DNA of 64,000 nucleotides from Phoronis australis (taxonomy: Eukaryota > Phoronida > Phoronidae): assembly GCA_002633005.1 (NCBI GenBank), contig NMRA01000504.1, positions 147,571-211,570 on the forward strand, in the 5' to 3' direction. A model generated the notes under the pieces. It was not told the DNA's origin and searched no databases. It saw nothing but the letters and a program-made list of their open reading frames with translations. This document shows positions 55,073-64,000 of the stretch, piece by piece (within the stretch, counting starts at the first letter, position 1; the number at the start of each line of letters is the position of its first letter). Both the position numbers and the translations under genes were made by a program.

Positions 55073-56188
55073 ATGTCGGCGCCTTATCTGCCTCTTGGAG
55101 TTGCCGCGGACTTTAACAGAGACAGTGTGATTACGTATTACTTTGATCTTGGGTTCAAGTATAGGGAGATTATTGACTTTTTGCGGTTTTACCACGATTA
55201 CTGCCTTAGCCTTGTTCAGTTGAAAGGTGTTTTAAGGAGACTTGGGCTAGGGCGGAGGTGCTGCCACAAAGAACCCGTTCATAGTGTTATTAGCGTTATT
55301 GAACATGAGTTACGCGGCAGCGGCAAGCATCTTGGTTATCGGGCAATGCACGACAAGTTACAGAAGATGCACCAAGTCATCAGTGATCGTGACACTGTGC
55401 GAGTCATTTTAAAACACCTAGACCCAGAAGGTGTTGAAATAAGAAGTAAAAGACGTCTTCAAAGAAGGCAATATTGCGCCAAAGGTCCAAATGATCTCTG
55501 GCATATTGACAGATGGGACAAATTAAAACCCTTCGGTTTCTCTATTCACGGTGGAATTGACGGGTTTTCTCGCAGGAATTTATGGTTAGAAGTAGCCTCA
55601 ACAAATAATGACCCGTCCGTGGTTTGCCATTACTTTTCAAAAGTAATTGTGCAACTAGGTGGCTTGCCCAATGTGGTGAGGGCAGATCGTGGTACTGAAA
55701 ACGTGCACATTGAGTGGATGCAGTCCTTCTTGCGCAGTGCCAACAATGACGCCCGCGGTAGACTTCAGACTTCGTTTTTATATGGATGCTCCACAACCAA
55801 CCAGCGAATTGAATCTTGGTGGAGTAAGTTTGGTTCCAGGGGGATGACAACATGGATTGATCATTTCAAGGAGCTGGCTCATGCTGGAGTAATTGACACG
55901 TCGAATACCATCCACATAGACTGTTGTAGGTTTTCTTATATGCATCTGCTGAGAATTGAACTGGACGAAATATGGATGCTTTGGAACACGCATCATATTC
56001 GATCGTCCAGAAATCAATTTTCGCCATCTGGAAGACCCCATGTCAATTATTTCTTACCGGAAAGTACAGGAGCTGTTAATTGCATGCATGAAGTCAACAA
56101 CGCAGAGCTGGACGTCATTTCTAACGTGCTTACAGTCAACCAGTCTGTAGTAGTCCTGAGCACGAGGAATTGTTCCAACTTCTCATGA
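55073..56188 (+). CDS. IS3-like (IS3EU-type) DDE transposase / integrase-core protein
   Basis: Single-exon ORF of 371 residues. Residues about 15-60 (DSVITYYFDLGFKYREIIDF ... GVLRRLGLG) form a helix-turn-helix like that of transposases. An rve-type integrase core follows: HID (D146), RADRGTEN (D205) and QRIESWW (E247), a complete DD(41)E triad. The family, known to me as eukaryotic IS3-like or integrase-core proteins of fishes and invertebrates, cuts and joins DNA. The family C-terminus continues in another frame (PEHEELFQLLM..., to TAA at 56278-56280), so a single frameshift near 56,100-56,160 probably truncates this copy. AATAAA lies at 56344-56349. Terminal repeats were not found. It could be a slightly damaged transposon copy or, less likely, a domesticated gene. 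Confidence 0.85.
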   Translation: MSAPYLPLGVAADFNRDSVITYYFDLGFKYREIIDFLRFYHDYCLSLVQLKGVLRRLGLGRRCCHKEPVHSVISVIEHELRGSGKHLGYRAMHDKLQKMHQVISDRDTVRVILKHLDPEGVEIRSKRRLQRRQYCAKGPNDLWHIDRWDKLKPFGFSIHGGIDGFSRRNLWLEVASTNNDPSVVCHYFSKVIVQLGGLPNVVRADRGTENVHIEWMQSFLRSANNDARGRLQTSFLYGCSTTNQRIESWWSKFGSRGMTTWIDHFKELAHAGVIDTSNTIHIDCCRFSYMHLLRIELDEIWMLWNTHHIRSSRNQFSPSGRPHVNYFLPESTGAVNCMHEVNNAELDVISNVLTVNQSVVVLSTRNCSNFS

Positions 56189-56280
56189 GAGAAGGAAATC
56201 GAGCAACACCCACTTGCATGGACGAGGCTGACAACACCTTGGTTTTCTTGCTGGATAACGTTGACTCGTATTTAAATTAA
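56100..56280 (+). pseudogene. frameshifted C-terminal tail of the IS3-like transposase
   Basis: After about 56,150 the +2 frame reads SSPEHEELFQLLMREGN and goes on to VDSYLN and TAA. That tail resembles the usual end of this family, whereas the in-frame end STRNCSNFS does not. A one-base indel (or sequence error) is the simplest cause. Confidence 0.55.
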
Positions 56281-56872
56281 CGTTTCTTGTATCATCAGTC
56301 CCACTTTGAACTAGAAAGGACGATTGGAAACGTTGCCTCGTCCAATAAAATGGCCTCGTCTTACCAACTGACAGTCAAATAGTGGGAGGCTACTGTGTGA
56401 TTCAACACAGAATTACGCAATCTTTTTCTAATTGCTTCTTTACATTTGAAAATTTGATTTCCTGTACTTTTCACTCATTATTTTGTTTCACTAACTTTGT
56501 TAATCAAACTTCGAAATTGCAGTAAGTGTGCGTGGGGTCGTCGCATGAACATCAGATCAAAAACTCATCTGTTTCCTTCCAACACGTATATTAGACATGT
56601 CAATAAACAAATACACATAAATCTTTTCTAAATTGTATGTAACTTTTCGTGATATATCCATTACAATGTCATTTCTCTGCGCATGTAGCCTTCACTAGTA
56701 TTATGTCATTCTACAGCCCTTTCCACCCCTGTGTGGGACTGCTATAACGCAATGACATTTTCAGCAAATACTTCAACAACCTCCAGTCCACAGAGGAATA
56801 AACAAATTTCAATAGTTTGGAGGTACAGCCTTGACGACAGCGAAGACTGCATTAACAGAACCACGTTACAGG

Positions 56873-57111
56873 TTAAGCACGTCCAAACCCAACTGAATTT
56901 AAAATGCCTTCATCCATATTGATCTTGAACGTGTCAAAGTCATCGGCAACTAAGTGTAAATATATTTTACAGTCGCAGGTGCTGGAAAATGGATATTTCC
57001 CTTCTCTGTGAAAGCTCAACGATGGAGATGGCGAATATCCCAAGGGTGGGATAACTTCACTTGCGGTGATGAAACGCAAGATGTCTTTGAGGGATGCTTG
57101 GCTTTTGTTTT
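56873..57111 (-). CDS. HECT last exon: C-lobe with catalytic Cys
   Basis: 239 nt from acceptor TTTGTTACAG to TAA at 56875-56873. It encodes NKSQASLKDILRFITASEV, PPLGYSPSPSLSFH, FSSTCDCKIYLHL and FDTFKINMDEGILNSVGFG. No stop or frameshift. Confidence 0.8.
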
Positions 57112-58351
57112 CTGTAACAAAGGTTTTAATTCAATTACTTAAAGTTATGTATAACCTTTTCGACCTGTTTCACTTATTGAAATATCCATAAAATTATATA
57201 TTTTAACTCAGTAGAAGTACATATTCCCTGAAAATGGATAGCCTGCAGAAATTGATTTTTGACCATTCTGACATCAATCGAATCTTCTTGGTAAATGTCA
57301 CAAACAAGAAAGGAATATCCATAATTGCAAAACAACGTGTCAATAACACTGACCAAAACTTCGTTTGATATCAATGTTCAAGAGAATATGTAAACAAAAC
57401 GTTGCTACAGTTTTCTAAACTATGTCATTTCCGTTTTATGCAAATTTCGAGTAGTCATAGTAATCATAAGTCCTATTTTCATACCGTTAACATACCCTCA
57501 TGCTAAATGGAAACTTTTAAAAGCAATCTCTAACAGCCTTTTGGAGTTTTGGAGACTAGACTGTAGTGCATAAAGCATAGTGTCTGAAAGTTTCATACGA
57601 ATCCCGTCAACAGTTATGAGACAGGCCTTTAATTTTTCTATACAGCACTGAAATGGGCTTCTCATTCATATTGTTCTTTATTTTCCATGAAATTTCCATA
57701 ATGTTCTTTTCATTCCACTCACTGGTGAACAGCAAATGACTCATTATATCTGCATGTTACGAGAGACTTCGCTCACTAAATTCGGACAATAGCGAAAAGG
57801 CATTTTTGGAGGTCCACCGAAGTTGGATTTCACAAAGCCTGTCCCTCAATATTCGACAAAGAATGAATTTATTCTATTGGCATTAATATTGAGTGGTCGA
57901 AAAGCGCGCAGCAACATCTAACAACTATATAATTACCAAAATCTAAATTTATTTGAGTAAGGGCATTCAGAATACATGATCCGAAAGTTGGTGTGTCCTG
58001 TTACTTCCCCCCAAAGGAACATACCTACCAAATTTCAAAAGGATTGGTTTAATAACTAAAGTAGCACACGCTGGACGCCTGGTCGAGATGCACCCAAAAA
58101 CATTTATGTTACGTTTGGGTGCATAGCAAATGAATCTGAGCCTTAATTGTCTCACAAACCACATCACCCTCTGCATCATCCAAGTAGTCGTTCCAAAACG
58201 CCAGCGTTATTGCGGCTCTCTCTCGTTGATTTTCGGGCAGAGTCGGAACAAAAAGCTCCCTCAAATCATGTGACGTTAGCGGGATTGGCCGGTGGCAGAA
58301 GATGTTTCGGAACGCCTCGGGTTGTTGCCTGATTTTCTCCAACACCCCGAG
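56873..58351 (-). CDS. HECT-domain E3 ubiquitin ligase (G2E3-like), C-terminal two exons, partial
   Basis: Exons 58351-58168 and 57111-56873 join in phase (GAG G|GTGATG to TTACAG|AA). They encode LGVLEKIRQQPEAFRNIFC, ALFVP-like and FWNDYLDDAEE, then the HECT C-lobe: ILRFITASEVIPPLGY, SLSFHREGKYPFSSTCDC and the end GILNSVGFGRA with TAA. The Cys of SSTC is the thioester-forming catalytic residue. This is the usual C-terminus of proteins named G2/M-phase-specific E3 ubiquitin-protein ligase-like, which are greatly expanded in several invertebrates and fish. The upstream HECT N-lobe was not found up to 62 kb, so the gene may be a fragment, have diverged small exons or start beyond. It converges on the transposase ORF. 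Confidence 0.75.
57112..58167. other. intron of the HECT gene
   Basis: No further exon or repeat recognised. Confidence 0.5.
58168..58351 (-). CDS. HECT penultimate exon: end of N-lobe
   Basis: 184 nt, acceptor ACTTGCTCAG, donor GAGG|GTGATG (a less common donor). It encodes LGVLEKIRQQPEAFRNIFC, HDLRELFVPTLPENQR and FWNDYLDD. A stop nine codons upstream in frame supports the acceptor choice. Confidence 0.72.
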
Positions 58352-59939
58352 CTGAGCAAGTGATGGAATTCGTTAAAGTGACTTCTTCAAAACTGCAAAA
58401 GGACAGAAAATCTAAAACTTGGTGAACAAAAAGTGTGGCGGCGGAATATTTATACTGAGTACAAGAAAGGTGGGCGAGATAGTCCAAAAGAAGTAAGAAA
58501 ACCCACAAACTCTCTCGGGTTCGATAGCCAACAAAGGCGTTTTCGCATCACACTGCAGGGCCGTAGAAATCGAACGGGAAGGCCAAAAAATTGCAGTCGT
58601 CACGGTAAAAACCACGGCAAGCGACATAGGCTTGGTGCCGGGGGCAGTCGAGAAAAGAAAGATATGGATGAGAGAGAAAATTCAAGAGAACATTTGACAA
58701 CTCAGTATCAGTGCATGGTTTGAGGGTCCTGGCCAGGTCATTGTTGTTAGGGTCTCCGTTTTTGGTGCATACATGTAGGGCGTCTAAACACATTTGAAAA
58801 CGTGCACTTTATCATTCATAAATGTATTTCGAAAAATCGAGAAAATTCTTAAAGTGAAGCTTTTGCGGAGCATATTAATTCACTGGATTTTTAAATTCGA
58901 TAAGACAGTTTTGCAAATGCAGAAATACAAAATTATGTTTTCCAGAGGCCCTTCTGTAGCAAAGGATAACAAAGACAACTGACTCAATTTTTCGCGTTTT
59001 TCTTTCTCTAAATTTTATATCGCTTGACGGCCCAGCAGATAACATCAATTGCTGCGTATTTCCTGACTTTTGAAAATATAGATATTTTCATATTTAGTGG
59101 CCCAGCTCTTGAAGAGGACCATTGATGACATTCAAGTGGCCACCCTTTTCGTGTTTTGATTGGCAAATTCTTAAGGGGCCCCTCACGAAGAGAGGACCCA
59201 GTGCTAGAATCGATTATCACTATTTTCCTGTTTTTGTGAAATCGCGACAACCGGCTTCTGGCTTCTTGCAAGGTCACCCGACAATGGAAAGAACTGTCAC
59301 TCTTTTCCAAGCTTAACGATGTATAGCCTTTCATCTCAGGTATCCCATTTCAGACGGGACCCCCTCTCAGTGGGGCGATTCGGGTATCCCTCTATACATG
59401 TAAATGCGGCACTGCCAAGTATTTGCGAGAGGAAGCTGAGATTCCAATTTCATCAAAAACCCAAAACAACCGTGCACAGCACAGCAATATCAAAACATTC
59501 GACCCAAGCAACCAAAAAATGTGAAAAATACAATAGGATTGACCACCATCAAAAAGTTGGAATTTTGAAGAACGTGAAGATCACTATTCGTGAATTACAT
59601 AAAAAGGCTACGGACTTCCGATGGTTAGTTATAAAAATGTTATATTTTCCCATATTATCACAAGAATAGTATTTCTTTTGAAAGTCGTTACTAGGGACTG
59701 TTTGTAATGAATTCACAAATGTCGAAAGGACTGGGGGTTGCGATACTCGCAATAACAAACAAATATTTCAGCGGGTTTTTTTGGAGTTCAAGTTAAACTC
59801 GTGAACCGTTATAGGTACCTCGGAAATGAGAAAAAATACACCTTAATATGAATGACCCTTCTCCCATGTTCCCCGGCTTACCCGTCAAAAATCTGCCATC
59901 ATGCCTGCAGAAATTGCTTGTAGCATTCCGTTTTGATAA
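58352..59939. other. no supported feature
   Basis: The region should hold upstream HECT exons if the gene is whole. No N-lobe motif was recognised in any minus frame. Confidence 0.35.
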
Positions 59940-60740
59940 ACGAATTCGTTGGTTTCTGATTTACATGTTTGTGTATCTACGAAAACCGACAGATTAATAT
60001 ACGATTTTTGGCTATTAGAAGCCAATATTATAAGAAATGACGATGTTTCATTGAATTTAGTTGAAGCCTGAATATGGAAAAATCTATAATCAGATCCCCA
60101 AATGAGTAAAGCGCACTTGGACGCTTCTTGTCTATCTAAAATAACTCTTAAAGACATTGATGAAATTTCGACAATCCCCAAAAACATACACACAAATCAA
60201 ATGACAAAAAATGTATTGCTTTTTTACTTCGGTACAAGATTTGTCGTTTAAACTCACTAACAGAGGATCAAAAAGCAATTAAGTCATTAAATCAAGTTAA
60301 ACGTATTGCTCATGGATTCGATCATTGTTGGTTTCTGAATTACATGTTTATGTATCTACGAAAATGAGCTGATTGGCCGATGATTATTTTTACAGATAGA
60401 AGCTAATCTTGTAAGAAATGACAATGCTTCAGCGAACTTAGTTGCAAGCAAATTCGATCTATCATCAGATCCCCAAATAACAAAGTACACTAAACAATTT
60501 GATTTGTCTATCTCAAAGATATCAATGAATGTCGGACAGCTCTGCAAAGTGTCCTAAAATTTTCCCACAATTCAAATGACAATAAACTGTTTATTGACTT
60601 ACGAAATAGATCAGTGGGTTTAATTTCACAAACGGTTAATCGAAGAAGTTTAACTACTTAAATGACTAAAATTAAACTTATTGCTCATCAACTGGGAAAG
60701 GTTCTCTTTGTACTTCCTTGATGTTGTTAGTTTCCAATAG
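59940..60740. repeat. diverged tandem duplication, period about 380 bp, just over two copies
   Basis: GTTGGTTTCTGATTTACATG (59948) recurs as GTTGGTTTCTGAATTACATG (60327), followed by aligned blocks (ATAAGAAATGACGATG against GTAAGAAATGACAATG; ATCAGATCCCCAAAT in both). A third partial start (GTTGTTAGTTTCC) lies near 60,726. Similar minus-strand peptides from both copies reflect the duplication. Confidence 0.7.
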
Positions 60741-61177
60741 TATTGCGCAATGAATTTTCTACAAAACTTAATCACTTGCTTTCCATACCTGTGCACACTA
60801 CACACACGGAGCATGTCATGACTGAAGCACCCACGATAAAAATAAGGTGCAACTATGCACCTGCGCAGAATCTCAGTGATCTACGGGAGCTGAATTTGAA
60901 CACCAGGCGTTGAAGTATGTACATTTTTGGGACACACTCTGTACGTATCATTTCCCCCAGCCACAAGAAAATGGACTACCGGCTGTGTTTTATCAAAGAA
61001 TTTTGAAAGGCCATAAAGGCACTCGTACCAGGGACCTAGGGACCTCACCTTTCCAAAAAATTCCTTCAAAGAATGGCCATGATTAAATGAAGTTTTCCCA
61101 AAACTTGATCATAATAAAACCAATCTTGACCTTAGAGCCAGCGCAGAAGAATAGGCACGAGCTAATTAGTAAGCTAC

Positions 61178-61250
61178 CTGTCTCAAGTGAATCATAGCTG
61201 AGCTGACCAGCGACCAGCTCTAGTTCATCGAATCCACTGTTGGAACCCTG
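61178..61250 (-). other. candidate small exon
   Basis: 73 nt bounded by acceptor GGGTCTAG and donor GACAG|GTAGCTT on the minus strand. Phase-0 reading gives QGSNSGFDELELVAGQLSYD, acidic and without stops. It lies upstream of the HECT exons on the same strand, so it could belong to that gene. No family recognised. Confidence 0.25.
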
Positions 61251-61534
61251 CTAGACCCATCAGTGCGCTGACCCTAGACATTCTTACTCTCCGTGAAACT
61301 TTGTTGATTCACGGTTACTCAAATCCTGATGCCTGCATCTCAGGTATTACCCACCAACCCACTTATGGCGGACGCGGGGTGTCGGTACAATTATGGTAAC
61401 ATCCAGAGAACGGAAGGGGAGGGGGTGGCGATAGGAAGGAGGTAGATTGGCGAGGTCGAATTTGTTTGTGCCCCCCTCAATAATTTTTACCTTCCTACGG
61501 GCCTGTACTGGTATTGCCTCGGGGATATTCAGCC

Positions 61535-61825
61535 GTAGCAAGAATCGTCTTGGGAAGGTGGGCTCTCACGTATTATCTCAGTTGGCGGGGCATCGCTTTG
61601 ATTGCTTTGCGGTAATAGTGGTATCGACGGTCTTGGGTGGGTAAACACTTCCGAAAACGTAGGCTCACGCGGCGACGGGGAGGGGTGTGGAGCACGCGGG
61701 ACCGAAGGGTTGTTTATTATTTGGTACATCCATTTTCCGGTTGTCTTGGAATCAGATGTTGGTCCGCATCGGATTTTAATAGTACATGGGACCCCGGGAA
61801 AATTAGCTGGTGAACATGACAGCAA
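61535..61825 (-). other. candidate Pro-rich coding stretch
   Basis: A minus-strand open frame with FPGVPCTIKIRCG, KWMYQIINNPSVPRAP, SPSPREPTFSEVF and DAPPTEIIRESPPSQDD. An acceptor-like TTCACCAG precedes it. The even composition and Pro/Ser linker look protein-like, but the donor (ATAC|GTGAGA) does not join in phase to the candidate exon at 61.2 kb. Confidence 0.25.
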
Positions 61826-62940
61826 CTACTTTCTTTTTCTTCAAAATAGAAATTAGCATTTCAGGTGGAGTCATGACTACGAAATGTGCCCGAAGTTGCA
61901 TTACCTCGAATTACACTCTCCAAAATTTAGACTATAATTGACAGTAAAAACGCAAACACTGCACCTAGAAGACCACTCCTAGTGTAGTACTTTCATACCA
62001 CTCGACACGCGAAATTCATTTTCTCTTTTAATTGAGTGAAAACAAAAGAAATGTACAAAAATCGTTTCTGTAAGCAACTGTGGAGAAGGCGAAGAAAGTT
62101 CCGCACCTCTTTCGGTAGCCCTACGCGTGACAACCTTTGCCATACTATTGTAACCTCTGTTGAAATGTGATTTAATAGGTGCGAAATGAAATCATTTGCT
62201 ATTTAATTATTAGAATGAATTTGTTTAAAAGCAGCTTTATTCTTTCTCTAAGTGAGTAAATTTTATGAGAGGAGCCACGAACCAGCGAGTAAAATAACGT
62301 AGCGAGCATTTGAAGTCAGGCGCCAGTCACTGAGTACTGGATCGTAAAACGGAGCAATAAAAAGAAAAGAAACATAAACCACGGCTTATTCTATTTATTT
62401 TCTCCTCACCGCCTCGCACTACATCGGGATGCAAGGATTTTATCGCCCTTTTATTGCTCATTGAGAGCGATCTGGTGATGTTATCACAATGCAATAGAGA
62501 TAAAGGCATTCGCCATGTGTTCTTTTTATAATGCACCAGCTCAATAAAAGTTTGATTGAATATTCACGCGGCCTTTGAAGGTTTGTTTGGGAATGAACAA
62601 TCAGAAACTAGATTTGTATAGAGCCCTTCGGCCGTGTGCTAAAGACTAAAGGAAACCTCGTACTGAACAGACGGTTCGGCTCGTTTTGATTAACCGATCC
62701 TGTGTCCGAAAGCGTTGGTTAACAGCGGGGTTCGACTGTATCGATATAACCCAACGAGCTACAGAAAGGGCCAATTAAGTTTTCCACTGCGAGATTTCAG
62801 TTACAAAGGCTTGCTGTAATGTGATTACTGCGGATTCCAACAGAGCGTGTGGGCTTCTCTTGCGGTTGCCGGTAGGCTCAAGGCTGACCTTTGTTCGTCG
62901 GAGCGTTTCGCGACTTTTTGTGCAGCTCGGAAACATTTTG

Positions 62941-62990
62941 TTATAATATATATATACGGAGAAGCTGCTGCCTACGTGAACTACGTGTTA
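62941..62990 (+). promoter_or_regulatory. TATA-box promoter of the gene at the right edge
   Basis: TATAATATATATATACGG at 62942-62959, with CG-containing sequence downstream, would place initiation near 62,975. A leader of about 390 nt with several upstream ATGs runs to the ATG at 63360. Confidence 0.45.
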
Positions 62991-63359
62991 CGATTGCCCA
63001 TTCTTAATTTAACAAGCTAAAGAAGAGGTCGTCGACTTTGAACAACTGTGTGTGTGTTCTGGAGTAGAAAATCTTCAACAGAAGGGAACGATCGCAGCAC
63101 ATGTTCTGTTAATTTTAAGATTTAAACCGCAATTTTTGTGATCGGTACCCAGCCGACTACGCCTGAGGAGATTCAGTTCGGGCAATGTACAAAACTATTT
63201 TTATGGCAGGAAATGGGTTTTCAAGAGGCTGGGAATGAGTGGCACTTTGTTACGTGATAATTTTTTTTGAATTGGAACTTTCCGTATTATGAAAGCTGTA
63301 GATTTTGCGAGCATCGACAGAAGCGGGCCATCAACACCGGGGAGCCTACACAGAGAACC

Positions 63360-63434
63360 ATGCCGCAAAGTTGGCGTGTTTGTGTAATCTTTGACCGACC
63401 CACACGGATACTGTTGATAGTGTTTGTGCTAACC
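63360..63434 (+). CDS. first coding exon of a membrane protein, possibly a second Dispatched-type gene (partial)
   Basis: ATG with A at -3 (AACCATGC), 25 codons, then donor AACC|GTAAGT in phase 0. It encodes MPQSWRVCVIFDRPTR followed by the start of a hydrophobic helix (ILLIVFVLT). The layout, a short basic head, an IxxxP motif and then TM1, resembles FCKFIVNYPKTSF-TM1 of the gene at 34.7-47.9 kb, so a tandem relative is possible. That resemblance is short. The rest lies beyond an intron outside the window. Confidence 0.5.
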
Positions 63435-64000
63435 GTAAGTATTATTGTTGTTTCCGTCTTGATTTCTCAACCCAGTGTTCTATTATTCGGTACAAGGGAG
63501 ATAATTAATCAGTAATTTATGTGGTATAACAAAATTTATTTATGTTCAACTTCAAATCTAACAGGCTTGAATTATTTAGACAACCTTACGGCGACACACA
63601 GACACACGCGCACGCAAACAACTGAAATCTGTAAAGCATGAATGCACTGCGTCACTAATTTTCAGACATGACAGTTCAGTTCTTGCGAGGTCGCTAGACA
63701 GGTTGGACATCGGCGGCGTTTGAAATACTTTTTAATTAACGATAAAGTCGATAAGGAGTAGGGGGGACATTTGATCGCCTCATAGCGACAGGTAGTTGAT
63801 CCACCAACTCCATGTATTCAGTGCTGTAGTGGTAAAATTAGAGGTAAGTAGGCGCCCAAAGCCCATCGTATCGCTTTGAGCGCTGAATTTTGGAAGTACA
63901 TTGAACTCGCGAAACCTACACACACATGTAGGCCTCAAGAGTTGGTATTTACATAGAGTCTGCAGTAGTGGATCTTAGATGTCGTAGAAAGAGGTGGGTC
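63435..64000. other. start of intron 1 of the right-edge gene
   Basis: A CACACAGACACACGCG stretch near 63,594-63,610 is the only simple sequence. No second exon before the window ends. Confidence 0.4.

Noticed and set aside
62650-62770. tRNA B-box-like GGTTCG sequences
   Set aside because: No A-box at the right distance and no cloverleaf could be folded by eye; the same holds for 58.5 kb.

Overview
This window is animal nuclear DNA. Nearly every coding signal is split by GT-AG introns. The two complete genes are metazoan families: a p55-type MAGUK scaffold and a Dispatched-type sterol-sensing RND protein. Palindromic MITE-like repeats, a 5'-truncated non-LTR retrotransposon, a THAP remnant and a HECT gene of the G2E3-like expanded type suggest an invertebrate, perhaps an invertebrate deuterostome such as a lancelet or hemichordate. 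That placement is an inference from memory of where these families are common. The assembly has two N runs and several single Ns in or near repeats.

Positions 1-21,000 (minus strand): a complete MPP2/MPP6-type (Varicose-type) MAGUK gene. It has twelve coding exons between 2,727 and 13,056, a probable non-coding first exon at about 20,856-20,935 and a long 3' UTR towards position 1. All splice phases join to a 551-residue protein with L27, L27, PDZ, SH3, HOOK and guanylate-kinase regions. One intron holds a long-TIR transposon of about 2.35 kb.

Positions 21,000-34,500: intergenic, with no gene I can support. It holds microsatellites, a MITE pair in opposite orientation, and a readable nest of insertions: an old repeat, split by a truncated non-LTR element with target-site duplications, itself split by a 151-bp MITE.

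Positions 34,500-47,900 (plus strand): a complete Dispatched-family gene with ten coding exons that join in phase to 1,061 residues. It has a sterol-sensing domain with a GIGADD motif and a second RND half with GLSVD. A short upstream ORF sits just before the start codon. Intron 8 carries a second copy of the MITE found at 28.3 kb.

Positions 47,900-58,400: repeat-rich intergenic DNA. It holds several palindromic element families, a 117-nt near-perfect hairpin, a dead THAP domain, and a 21-bp palindromic minisatellite of about 27 units that ends about 110 bp before an IS3-like (IS3EU-type) DDE transposase ORF. Converging on that ORF from the other strand are the last two exons of a HECT E3-ligase gene.

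Positions 58,400-64,000: a diverged tandem duplication of about 380 bp, weak candidate exons on the minus strand, and at the right edge a TATA-box promoter and first coding exon (63,360-63,434) of another membrane protein that continues outside the window.
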